Positions 1-8,951 of a DNA stretch of 12,106 nt are shown here, piece after piece. Source of the DNA: an uncultured Collinsella sp. (GTDB lineage: Bacteria; Actinomycetota; Coriobacteriia; Coriobacteriales; Coriobacteriaceae). The notes under the pieces are model-generated. The model saw nothing but the letters and a program-made list of their open reading frames with translations. It was not told where the DNA came from and did no database searches. The stretch is taken from NCBI GenBank assembly GCA_902468045.1, contig CABQXG010000015.1:1-12106 (forward strand). The letters run 5' to 3'. A program made the position numbers and the translations under genes. Position 1 is the first letter of the stretch. Each line of letters opens with the position of its first letter.

Positions 1-2315
<2,315 letters not shown>

Positions 2316-2458
2316 GGACGGCAACCTCTCCCACGCGGGCGCACTTGCCCGCTCTCCCCCGCCGTTCGTATTCGACGCGTTTGTCCTACTCTATCCCCAT
2401 TTTTTGCCGGAGCCAGTGAGGAATGTAACGAACCGCGCCAAAAAACGAACGGGACGGC

Positions 2459-2490
2459 GCCCAAAAGAAGAGGTCCCGAGCGGGACCTCT
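2459..2490 (-). terminator. Intrinsic terminator of the redox operon
   Basis: A perfect 9-bp stem, AGAGGTCCC (2469-2477) paired with GGGACCTCT (2482-2490), has a 4-nt loop. Read on the minus strand it is followed by TTCTTTT, a short U-rich tract. It lies 80 bases after the stop of the thioredoxin-like lipoprotein gene and before the ABC transporter, so it should end the redox operon. The U-tract is interrupted, so efficiency may be moderate. Confidence 0.75.
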
Positions 2491-2569
2491 ATATGGTGGA
2501 GCTTATCTTGAAAGGTAGCGGACTACTTCGCACAGCGGCGCACGATTCTCGCTATGCTTTACGCGTTTT

Positions 2570-3541
2570 TTACTGCTCGCTATTCGCAATCGCCTGGTCG
2601 ATAAGCTTGTCGAGTGCTGCGCGCTGCTCGGCGGAGCTGATGGCTCCCACGATTGGATCCCCTACGATGTTGCCATTCTGATCGATGACATACGTCGTCG
2701 GGAACGAGAACAAATTTGACGTAAACTTACCGGCCTCGCTATCCGACTTGAACCAGATGTTCTTATATGTCACGCCCTTCTTGCTCAGCACGTCCTTGGC
2801 ATCTGCAATCTCGCCCTTGTTGCCATCGAGCGTAAAGGAATTGACGCCCACGACCTGGCCGCCCTTCTTGGCAAGCTCCTGATTCAGTTTCTCAAGGTCG
2901 CCCAGCTCGCCCACGCACGGCTTGCAAGTGGTGAACCAGAAGTTCATGACGGTGACCTTGTTCTTAGAGAACAGCTCGTCGCTGTTCACGTCGTTGCCAT
3001 CCAGGTCCTTGCCCGTAAAGCTGGGGAACTTCGTCGCCTCGCTCGAAGCATTGGCACCAGCCGCCATGCCAGCGGTCGAAGCGTCGACGCTCTCGCCTGC
3101 ACTCGGCGTGTTTCCACAGCCGGGGAACTCCTTCTCCAGGCTCTCGAGCTTGTCCTCGATCTCCTTGATCTGCTGTGCACCGGCCTTGAGTGTCTTAAGC
3201 TCATCCGCCGTGAACTCATCCTTGGCGCCGTCGATGGTCTTGAGCAGAAAATCGCCGTAATTGCTGCCGTCCTCAATCATTGTCGAGTCTTTATTTGCCG
3301 CATTGAATACCTTTTCCCACAGCGCGTTATCACTCGAAAAGATCTCGTTCTCCTTCTGCATGAGCTTCGCATACAGCTCGGCGGCCTCGTCGGCATTGGC
3401 CGGCTTCTGCGCAGTGAGTTCTGCGATCTTAGGATCGGAGCTCGCAGATTCGCTCGCATTGCCACCGGGCGCCGAACATGCCACAAGACACAAGGCCAAT
3501 ACCGGCACCATAAACAGGGCCGCAATCTTAGAAAGCTTCAT
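2570..3541 (-). CDS. TlpA/ResA-like thioredoxin-fold lipoprotein
   Basis: Predicted extracytoplasmic thiol-disulfide oxidoreductase anchored as a lipoprotein, 323 residues. Numbering from the preferred start: an N-terminal signal with lipobox LVAC (lipid-modified Cys22), a helical, charged region of about 100 residues containing Cys142, a Ala/Ser/Gly linker, then a redoxin domain from about 172 to the end. The active site is WFTTCKPC, with the CxxC at Cys206 and Cys209, and a cis-Pro region SFPTTYVID follows late in the domain. An ATG two codons upstream (3547) touches the GGAGGA ribosome site with no spacing, whereas the ATG at 3541 has 6 nt, so 3541 is chosen. The gene follows the polyferredoxin gene by 29 nt, which suggests the latter or the small CxxC peptide supplies its electrons. 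The N-terminal helical extension is longer than in ordinary ResA/TlpA proteins. Family assignment is firm; the partner protein is inferred. Confidence 0.92.
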   Translation of the reverse strand: MKLSKIAALFMVPVLALCLVACSAPGGNASESASSDPKIAELTAQKPANADEAAELYAKLMQKENEIFSSDNALWEKVFNAANKDSTMIEDGSNYGDFLLKTIDGAKDEFTADELKTLKAGAQQIKEIEDKLESLEKEFPGCGNTPSAGESVDASTAGMAAGANASSEATKFPSFTGKDLDGNDVNSDELFSKNKVTVMNFWFTTCKPCVGELGDLEKLNQELAKKGGQVVGVNSFTLDGNKGEIADAKDVLSKKGVTYKNIWFKSDSEAGKFTSNLFSFPTTYVIDQNGNIVGDPIVGAISSAEQRAALDKLIDQAIANSEQ

Positions 3542-3570
3542 AGTCATTCCTCCGTTTTGTCGAAGCTTGT

Positions 3571-4473
3571 TTACTTTTTATCGGCGGTCAAGGGGAGCTT
3601 TTCCGCCGACACATCCAGGCCATAGCGATAGCTGATGGCATCGACGGGACAGGCCCCGATGCACTTTCCGCACCGGATGCACTCGGCATGATTGGGCGCG
3701 CGGACCACATCAACGTCCATCTGACAAACCTTTGAGCACTTGCCGCACGAGACACATTTGCATGCGTCAACCCGAATCCCCAGTAGGGACACCCTATTCA
3801 TGAGCGCATAGAATGCGCCGAGTGGACAAATCCATTTGCAGAAGGGGCGGTAGAACAAAACGCTCAGCACTACCACGGCAATGAGAACGGCAAGTTTCCA
3901 AGTAAAGAGATGTCCCAACGCAGATCGAATGCCGGCATTGGCAATGGCCAGCGGTATGGCGCCCTCGAGCACGCCCTGCGGACAGATGTACTTACAAAAG
4001 AACGGGTCGCCCATGCCCACGTCGTTAACCACCAAGACGGGCAGCAGCACCACGGCAAACAGCAGCACGACGTACTTGATGTACGTGAGCGGCTTAAGCT
4101 TTTTCGTGGAGAACTTTTTGCCGGGAATCTTGTGAAGCAGCTCCTGAAGCCAGCCAAACGGGCACAGAAAGCCGCATACAAAGCGTCCCAGCAGCACGCC
4201 GAGCAAAATGAGCGTACCGGTAACATAGTAAGAAAAGTTGAACTTGGATGAGCCTACCACCGACTGGAACGACCCGATGGGGCACGCACCCGATGCCGCG
4301 GGGCACGAATAGCAATTAAGTCCAGGTACGCAGACTGTTTTTCCCGCGCCCTGATAGATGCTTCCTTTGGCAAAGTTTGGCAGGTGAATATTGGTGACCA
4401 GCGTCGCCGCCGCCTGAATGAATCCGCGAAATCGGGCCAAAACATGCGACGCAGTGTTTTCTCTTTTATCCAA
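3571..4473 (-). CDS. Membrane 4Fe-4S polyferredoxin, NapH/MauN-like
   Basis: Multi-pass membrane protein of 300 residues that probably carries electrons across or along the membrane through iron-sulfur clusters. Seen: CxxxCP motifs typical of NapH/MauN/CcoG-type proteins at Cys100/Cys104, Cys160/Cys164 and Cys212/Cys216; an extra N-terminal cysteine group (Cys48, Cys54, Cys57, Cys64); hydrophobic helices near 80-100, 131-150 and 190-208; and two C-terminal ferredoxin motifs, CxxCxxCxxxC at 240-250 and CxxCxxCxxxCP at 265-275, which should bind two cytoplasmic 4Fe-4S clusters. An ATG exists at 4560, but that reading would run through the small gene upstream in another frame and adds an unlike N-terminus. 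The TTG at 4473 overlaps the small gene's stop by 8 nt, has GGAG 10 nt upstream and starts directly at the conserved-looking part, so I prefer it. Start confidence is moderate; family confidence is high. Confidence 0.9.
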   Translation of the reverse strand: MDKRENTASHVLARFRGFIQAAATLVTNIHLPNFAKGSIYQGAGKTVCVPGLNCYSCPAASGACPIGSFQSVVGSSKFNFSYYVTGTLILLGVLLGRFVCGFLCPFGWLQELLHKIPGKKFSTKKLKPLTYIKYVVLLFAVVLLPVLVVNDVGMGDPFFCKYICPQGVLEGAIPLAIANAGIRSALGHLFTWKLAVLIAVVVLSVLFYRPFCKWICPLGAFYALMNRVSLLGIRVDACKCVSCGKCSKVCQMDVDVVRAPNHAECIRCGKCIGACPVDAISYRYGLDVSAEKLPLTADKK

Positions 4474-4612
4474 TTCCGATACACTCCAAGCACAGCCTAA
4501 TCGCTTTGGCCAGCACGGCATCCGCCTCGCCACGCATAACGCCAAAGCACACCATGGCAATTCCGACGATCAACAAAGCGACCTGTACCACGGGTTTTAC
4601 CGCTTTGAACAA
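4466..4612 (-). CDS. 48-residue membrane CxxC peptide (CD1871A-like family)
   Basis: A short gene below usual ORF cut-offs. It encodes one hydrophobic helix (about residues 8-25), a charged turn with VMRGEA, then VLAKAIRL and a C-terminal CLECIGIG with Cys41 and Cys44 forming CxxC. From memory, this ending and size match the family named CD1871A family CXXC motif-containing protein in clostridia, also found beside 4Fe-4S membrane proteins and thioredoxins. No ATG is suitable: the start is a TTG with AAAGGAG 8 nt upstream. Its stop overlaps the start of the polyferredoxin gene, which suggests translational coupling. Role inferred: membrane-tethered thiol carrier between the polyferredoxin and the lipoprotein thioredoxin. 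The biochemical role of the family is not known to me. Confidence 0.85.
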   Translation of the reverse strand: MFKAVKPVVQVALLIVGIAMVCFGVMRGEADAVLAKAIRLCLECIGIG

Positions 4613-4702
4613 CCCAACCACTCCTTTCGTTACGCGACCATTGGACCATATCGACTATAAAATCCGTGTTAAGCGCGATTTGGAATGTGCAAGGAGACTG
4701 TT
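4613..4702. promoter_or_regulatory. Shared divergent promoter region, redox operon / two-component system
   Basis: The 90 bases between the divergent start codons hold the AT-rich block TATAAAAT at 4656-4663, which can serve as a -10 element for either direction, although no well-spaced -35 is convincing. Ribosome sites flank it: AAAGGAG for the minus-strand CxxC gene and AAGGAG at 4690-4695 for the plus-strand regulator. The compact layout fits mutual regulation by the response regulator, but I see no clear direct-repeat OmpR-type site. Confidence 0.45.
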
Positions 4703-5377
4703 ATGCGTATTTTGATCGTCGAGGACGAGCGAGCACTATGCGACACGATCGCACGCAGTTTGCGAAACTTGGCGTACAGCGTCGACTGCTGCCACGATGG
4801 ACGGGAGGCGCTCGACCTGCTGGGCGTCGAAGTCTTTGACCTCGTGGTACTCGACCTCAATCTTCCCCATGTCGACGGCATGACCGTGCTCAGGGAACTT
4901 AGGAAAACCGATTGCGAGACTAAGGTACTGATTCTGTCCGCGCGTGACGAAGTATCCGATAAAGTCGCCGGACTCGATGCCGGCGCCAACGATTACCTTA
5001 CCAAGCCGTTTCATCTGGACGAGCTTGCGGCAAGGATCCGCAGCCTTACCCTCAGGCGCTTCGCACAAAGCGACATAGTATTAGCCTGCGGAAAGCTCAG
5101 CTTTGACACCAAGGCGCGCATCGCTTCCGTGGACAGTGAGGCTCTATCTCTTACACGCAAGGAAACGGGAATCTTGGAATACCTGATGCTTAATCAGGGG
5201 CGACCGGTAAGCCAAGAGGAGCTTATCGAGCACGTTTGGGATAGCAGCGTGAACAGCTTTAGCAACGCAACCCGCGTTCACATCTCGTCACTCCGCAAAA
5301 AGCTACGCAGCGCTTTGGGATACGACCCGATTCGCAATCGGATTGGAGAGGGCTACGTTATGGAGGATAGCGAATGA
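4703..5377 (+). CDS. OmpR/PhoB-family response regulator
   Basis: DNA-binding response regulator of 224 residues, a normal family length. The receiver domain (1-115) shows the acidic pocket Glu7-Asp8, phospho-acceptor Asp51 in VVLDLNLP, the Ser79 switch position in ILSARDE and Lys101 in LTKPF. The winged-helix domain (about 128-221) contains LTRKETGILEYLM, VHISSLRKKL and the C-terminal wing IRNRIGEGYVM. An in-frame ATG at 4685 sits upstream of the AAGGAG site; the ATG at 4703 lies 6 nt after it and begins with the conserved MRILIVED, so it is the start. It overlaps the kinase gene by 4 nt (ATGA). It most resembles the QseB/PmrA-like branch. It is divergent from the redox operon, a plausible target. 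Confidence 0.95.
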   Translation: MRILIVEDERALCDTIARSLRNLAYSVDCCHDGREALDLLGVEVFDLVVLDLNLPHVDGMTVLRELRKTDCETKVLILSARDEVSDKVAGLDAGANDYLTKPFHLDELAARIRSLTLRRFAQSDIVLACGKLSFDTKARIASVDSEALSLTRKETGILEYLMLNQGRPVSQEELIEHVWDSSVNSFSNATRVHISSLRKKLRSALGYDPIRNRIGEGYVMEDSE

Positions 5378-6525
5378 AAAGGCTTTCGCTGCAATGGCGC
5401 ATAACGATTATGACGGCACTGCTGACGTGTGCGGCATGCGTGCTGACGAACTGTCTGGTCGGCTATACGGGCATGCGCTACATGGATGCCATCGGCAGCA
5501 ACATCTCGGCCTTTAACGCAACCGGCGAAGATTCGCCCCAGGCGTTCGACCCAACGAAAGCGACCCCCGATGACAAGGTCACGATCGTCGTAAACGACGC
5601 ACAGGAGTCTTTTGGCACGACAACCTGGTGCATCACGGCTGGAGTCACACTCCTTGACGGCGTGCTGGCATACTTTGTGAGCGGCCGTGCGCTCAAACCG
5701 CTACGGGCTTTTGCAGCCCAGGTTGAGCGTGTGCAGCCTGACAACCTAAGCGAAATCAGACTCAGTGAAGATGTGCCCACCGAGCTACAACGATGCAGCG
5801 CCTCTTTCAACGATATGATCGCCCGTCTTGGCGAAGGGTTCTCTGCACAGCATCAGTTTACCGGCAACGCCGCACACGAGCTGCGCACCCCGCTCGCCCT
5901 TATGCAAGCACAGATTGAACTATTCATCTCCGAGCACTCCGGTTTGCAACCCGAAACAGCCGAGCTGCTCGGCCTGTTACAAGAACAAACCGAGCGCATG
6001 TCCCGAATGACCAAGGTATTGCTCGAGATGAGTGAGCTCCGCAGCGTTCCTTGCGAGGACGATGTGGAACTTGGCCCCTTGTCCGAAGAGGTCCTCACCG
6101 ATCTTGCACCACTTGCCGAAAATAAGGGCATAGCCCTCAATTGTGCTGGAGACGCTTTAGTAATCGGGAACGATGCGCTCCTCTATCGGCTGGTGTTTAA
6201 CTTGGCCGAAAACGCCATCCGTTACAGCCGCCCCGGCTCGACTGTCAACGTCTCCATCTGCGACAACGACAGCCACGTGTTCCTGCGAGTCGAGGACCAA
6301 GGCCCGGGAATACCCAAGCAGTACCGTGAGAGAATCTTCCAACCGTTCTTTCGCCTGGATAAATCCCGCAGCAGGGCATACGGCGGCGCAGGACTCGGAC
6401 TAGCGCTCGTTTGGGAGATTGCAGTGCTTCACGGTGGCACGGTAGAGGTCGAAGCAAGTTCCGAGAACGGAACCACCATGCTCGTAAGCCTTCCAAAACG
6501 ATCTGCAGCGTTAACCGAACAGTAA
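5374..6525 (+). CDS. Sensor histidine kinase, partner of the upstream regulator
   Basis: Membrane histidine kinase of 383 residues. Two membrane helices (about 10-30 and 85-104) flank a short extracytoplasmic loop of some 55 residues, then a HAMP-like linker (about 105-155). The HisKA H-box NAAHELRTPLA places the phosphorylated His at residue 168. The HATPase_c domain shows the N-box NLAENAIRY (Asn276, Asn280), G1 DQGPGIP at 308-314, F-box FFRLDKS and G2 GGAGLGLAL at 337-345. All catalytic boxes are intact. Translation is coupled to the regulator through the ATGA overlap. The small sensory loop makes direct sensing of a large ligand less likely than sensing of ions, membrane state or redox; the signal itself is not visible. 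Confidence 0.95.
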   Translation: MKRLSLQWRITIMTALLTCAACVLTNCLVGYTGMRYMDAIGSNISAFNATGEDSPQAFDPTKATPDDKVTIVVNDAQESFGTTTWCITAGVTLLDGVLAYFVSGRALKPLRAFAAQVERVQPDNLSEIRLSEDVPTELQRCSASFNDMIARLGEGFSAQHQFTGNAAHELRTPLALMQAQIELFISEHSGLQPETAELLGLLQEQTERMSRMTKVLLEMSELRSVPCEDDVELGPLSEEVLTDLAPLAENKGIALNCAGDALVIGNDALLYRLVFNLAENAIRYSRPGSTVNVSICDNDSHVFLRVEDQGPGIPKQYRERIFQPFFRLDKSRSRAYGGAGLGLALVWEIAVLHGGTVEVEASSENGTTMLVSLPKRSAALTEQ

Positions 6526-6693
6526 AACTAGAACGAGGCCCAGTGGGTCCCGCCCTTACAAAACCCGAAGGCTTTCCATGTGTCTGTACTATGAGCCGTT
6601 GGGGAACCAGATGTCAACCAGCATGCCGAGCTCAGTCACCTCATCCTAGGGAAAGGAGCAAAGGGGCGTCACTGCTTTTGACGGTGCTCTTAG

Positions 6694-7458
6694 CTACAGT
6701 AGACCTTCCACGAAAGGTTTGAGCTTGTCGAGCATCGCGTCGCTTCTGATGACTGTACCTAAATCGAGGTGCTCACTCTTCTCCTTCGTAATCGTCTGAG
6801 TGATTACGCCCATGAACAGCAGCCTGGAGCCGATGGCAATTCCGTCGGTCGTGGGATAGCTGCCCTGGTTGAGGATGAAGGCGGGACTGCCGCTGGAGCC
6901 CTCGAATACAGATGCGTCAACGAGGAACTCGCGCTTACCCTTGTAGTCGTTCCAAGCGGGCGTGGAAGTCCAGCCTTGCCTGATGAGGGGGGTCTTGTTG
7001 TAGTCGTCATAGAGCCCGCTGGGGTATCCGATAAAGGTGATTTGCTCGAGCGCCGCCAAATTGTCCAGCACACTCTTCTTCGGGATGAGTCCAGAGTCGA
7101 TGGATCGGTAGAAGGGCCTCTTCCCGTTTTCTTCAAGCATGCTGAGAACAGGGGCCACCGGCATCGCAACCAAGTCGAGCTCTCCGAGCTTCTTCCCCTC
7201 GATGAATGACTTGTCGAAGTTCACGCTGATGGTCTCGCATGACGGGGCGTCACCTTCGGCTAGATTGATGACGAAGCGACCCTGAATCACATCCTTGAGG
7301 ACATGGTGGTTGGTAATGAGCAGGGGCACTTTTCGCCCGTCTTCAAGGTCATAGGAAAAGAAGAATCCTGTACCCGAGACGCCCGTGCCTTCGGTAGTAA
7401 TGCCCACGATGGGGACCGTGGTAAAGAGCAGCTGCGTGCTCGTATCATTAATGTTCAT
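6694..7458 (-). CDS. Cytoplasmic trypsin-like serine protease (S1/S1C-like)
   Basis: Predicted serine endopeptidase of 254 residues with chymotrypsin-like fold. Seen: GTGFFF at about 30-34, ITNHHV with catalytic His52, LDLVAM with Asp95, and FEGSSGSPAF with nucleophile Ser189 in the GxSGSP context; the oxyanion region and late Gly-rich strand are present. There is no signal peptide or membrane helix and no PDZ domain, so it should be a soluble cytoplasmic enzyme, unlike HtrA/DegP. An ATG at 7479 exists, but AAGGAG lies after it and 10 nt before the ATG at 7458, so the latter is chosen. It overlaps the two-helix membrane protein gene by 11 nt and should be co-translated with it. Similar intracellular trypsin-like proteases occur in some bacterial defence and conflict systems; that role here is inference only. 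The substrate is unknown. Confidence 0.85.
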   Translation of the reverse strand: MNINDTSTQLLFTTVPIVGITTEGTGVSGTGFFFSYDLEDGRKVPLLITNHHVLKDVIQGRFVINLAEGDAPSCETISVNFDKSFIEGKKLGELDLVAMPVAPVLSMLEENGKRPFYRSIDSGLIPKKSVLDNLAALEQITFIGYPSGLYDDYNKTPLIRQGWTSTPAWNDYKGKREFLVDASVFEGSSGSPAFILNQGSYPTTDGIAIGSRLLFMGVITQTITKEKSEHLDLGTVIRSDAMLDKLKPFVEGLL

Positions 7459-7990
7459 CGGTCTTGGTCTCCTTGTCATCGGGATCCGCCAGGTGTTCTA
7501 GGACGCGCTCGGCCAGATCAGATTTGCCCTGCTTCTCTTCTTTTCGGATAAAGATAAAAGCGACAAAGAGTCCTACTGCGCCACACGGTGCTACGCAGAG
7601 CATCAAGATACCGGGCAAAGATGCGAGATTGACAGATGACGACAAACCCCCGAGAAACCAGCCCAGGAACGTTGTCGCAAGACCTAAAAGGATGTCAGGT
7701 TTGTAGGAAGGGCGCTCCTGCTTGGCCTGAAGGAGCATCTCCCTTGCTTTTCTCAGGTCGCTGTCGCGCTGTCCGACGTATGATTCCTGCAGGTATTCAT
7801 TGGGGATGCGAACCTCGTGGTCCTGGCGCACGGCGACGTGCTCCCGGTCATTTATGAGGTGGATGCCGTTACTTGCCTCTCCAACGCTAGCATTGTCGCC
7901 CATGTGCTCGAATACGCTGTCGAGGTCAGCCCACCTGACTCTATGGGCAAGCGCCTGGTCTTGTGGTGGGTTCTCTTGACCATTCTCCAC
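7448..7990 (-). CDS. Two-helix membrane protein of unknown function, partner of the protease
   Basis: I do not recognise this 180-residue protein. Seen: a hydrophilic N-terminal region of about 95 residues with a predicted helical, charged part (SDLRKAREMLLQAKQE), two membrane helices (about 98-118 and 126-148) joined by a short turn, and a charged C-terminal tail rich in Glu, Lys and Asp. Both ends are therefore likely cytoplasmic. The start is GTG at 7990 with AAGGAG 5 nt upstream. Its 3' end overlaps the protease start, so the two form a translationally coupled pair. It could anchor the protease at the membrane or be its substrate or effector; the sequence does not decide. A TATAAT promoter lies about 90 bases upstream. 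Confidence 0.8.
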   Translation of the reverse strand: MENGQENPPQDQALAHRVRWADLDSVFEHMGDNASVGEASNGIHLINDREHVAVRQDHEVRIPNEYLQESYVGQRDSDLRKAREMLLQAKQERPSYKPDILLGLATTFLGWFLGGLSSSVNLASLPGILMLCVAPCGAVGLFVAFIFIRKEEKQGKSDLAERVLEHLADPDDKETKTDEH

Positions 7991-8080
7991 CAGATCTCCT
8001 TAGAACAAGGTCCTAGCGTCTTGCGGAAGTTTATGGTCACAGCAGAGACACCATGGTTCAACCAATATATCGATGGATAG

Positions 8081-8110
8081 ATTATACCGTGCGGCTGATA
8101 TGGCGACCAA
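8081..8110 (-). promoter_or_regulatory. Promoter of the membrane protein/protease operon
   Basis: On the minus strand a perfect -10 TATAAT (8081-8086) is preceded after 18 nt by TTGGTC (8105-8110), a partial -35. Transcription would begin near 8074 and leave a leader of about 84 nt before the GTG start at 7990. The perfect -10 stands out in a GC-rich setting, but the -35 is weak, so activation or moderate constitutive use is possible. Confidence 0.6.
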
Positions 8111-8210
8111 GGGATGCTGCCGGCACGGCTGTGGGGTGCTAGTGACTTGCAGATTGCTGGCGACAGGCTACTAATAGCGGCATGGCTTTGCTGTTGGCTC
8201 ACTCCGCCGC

Positions 8211-8251
8211 CCGCCTCACGGCGCCGGGGGGTTCTCGGCGCAGTGAGGCGG
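8211..8251. repeat. Long imperfect inverted repeat (hairpin)
   Basis: CCGCCTCAC (8211-8219) pairs with GTGAGGCGG (8243-8251), and inside it GCGCC (8221-8225) pairs with GGCGC (8237-8241); a single G/A mismatch separates the two helices and the loop has 11 nt. No T-run follows on either strand, so it is not a standard terminator. It sits upstream of the IS remnant and may be a REP-like element or part of a lost mobile element. Confidence 0.7.
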
Positions 8252-8311
8252 CATCGGTTGTTCTAGCTGTTCTGTGCCAATAGGTTGTTTACACCCGGGT
8301 AGTGACAAATA

Positions 8312-8366
8312 GGGAGGGCTCCCACATGCTGTGAGTTGTCTAGACGAACAGCAGAGGAGCCCTCCC
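8312..8366 (+). promoter_or_regulatory. Hairpin that sequesters the transposase ribosome site
   Basis: A perfect 11-bp inverted repeat, GGGAGGGCTCC (8312-8322) against GGAGCCCTCCC (8356-8366), ends directly before the ATG at 8367. The ribosome site AGAGGAG (8353-8359) is partly inside the right arm. Transcripts entering from outside would fold and block translation, a known protective device in several IS families; its use here is inferred. Confidence 0.6.
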
Positions 8367-8620
8367 ATGGAGCAACATCCTAACGCAAGGCTCACCCCGA
8401 GGGGGCGCGAGACGCTCGTCTCGCGCATAGAGTCCGGCCTCGGCGTCGCCGAGACCGCGCGTCAGATGGGCGTCAGCCGCCAGACGGCGAGCAAGTGGCT
8501 GCGCCGCAGCAGGTCCGGAGAGCCCATGTCCGACCGCAGTAGCCGCCCGCGCAGGCTCGCGAGGTCCACGCCGCGCGAGATCGAGAACCGGGTCCGCGAG
8601 GCGCGCTCGTCACTGCCGCT
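8367..8620 (+). pseudogene. Truncated IS481-like transposase, N-terminal HTH part
   Basis: About 80 residues of a transposase remain. Seen: start MEQHPNARLTPRGRE, a helix-turn-helix with GVAETARQMGVSRQTASKW, then DRSSRPRRLARSTPREIE, which is the usual linker of IS481-type transposases (compare their DRSSRP motif before the integrase core). The rve/DDE catalytic core is missing. The reading frame stays open to 9059 only because it runs antisense to the PadR operon; that extension is not protein-like. AGAGGAG lies 7 nt before the ATG. The protein could still bind DNA but cannot transpose. Confidence 0.8.
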
Positions 8621-8654
8621 CGCCCCGCCCGGGTTGGCGCCGGGCGCGCTATGC

Positions 8655-8936
8655 TTAGGGAGCGGTGGGCGCCTCCGGAGCAGCAGGGGACTCAGACGCG
8701 GTGATGCCGGAGGTGTCGATCTCGCCCAGATTGGCGAGCTGCTCGATGAGGGGGAGGCCCATCGGGTCGTCCACCTCGACGCCGCCGAGCACGATGGTGC
8801 TGTAGCGCGGGTCGACTTGGGTTGTGAACACGGCCGGGTCGAAACCCGAAGCGATAAAGCCAATGCCCGCGAGGACAACCCCCGCGGCAACGAGCCCGCC
8901 CGCCACGGCGAGGTAGATCTTCTTCGCACTGGTCAT
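8655..8936 (-). CDS. Short membrane protein, possible truncated DUF4097-type protein
   Basis: A 93-residue protein, third gene of the PadR operon. Seen: one N-terminal membrane helix (about 7-30, Ala/Val/Gly-rich), an ASGFDPAVF segment and a short external part ending in a Pro/Ala-rich tail. The helix followed by a GFD-containing segment is like the N-terminus of DUF4097 (putative adhesin) proteins, which normally follow PadR and HAAS genes and have 200-300 residues. Here the beta-repeat part is absent and the stop lies only about 20-40 bases from the IS remnant, so truncation by IS-linked deletion is likely. A GTG at 8945 lies in the ribosome site; the ATG at 8936 has AAGGAG 8 nt upstream. 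It could also be a naturally short protein. Confidence 0.7.
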   Translation of the reverse strand: MTSAKKIYLAVAGGLVAAGVVLAGIGFIASGFDPAVFTTQVDPRYSTIVLGGVEVDDPMGLPLIEQLANLGEIDTSGITASESPAAPEAPTAP

Positions 8937-8951
8937 GGTACTCACTCCTTT

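Larger units (their letters stand above)
8286..8640 (+). mobile_element. 5' remnant of an IS481-like insertion sequence
   Basis: The stretch holds the left part of an insertion sequence: a possible terminal repeat starting TGTTTACACCCGGG near 8286, a hairpin covering the start site, and the first part of a transposase gene. The catalytic DDE part and the right end are absent from the window, and no matching inverted end was found by eye. The right boundary is approximate (about 8610-8640), where the transposase-like reading stops resembling the family and runs antisense into the next gene. The left boundary is inferred from the TGT...ACA pattern of such elements. Confidence 0.65.

Noticed and set aside
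6526..6693. Possible small gene or terminator between the kinase and the protease
   Set aside because: Short readings have no support, and the CGTCA/TGACG hairpin (6667-6683) is too short to call.
8626..8646. Hairpin CGCCCGG/CCGGGCG as terminator of the PadR operon
   Set aside because: The 7-bp stem is real, but no T-run follows on the minus strand, so a terminator call is not supported.
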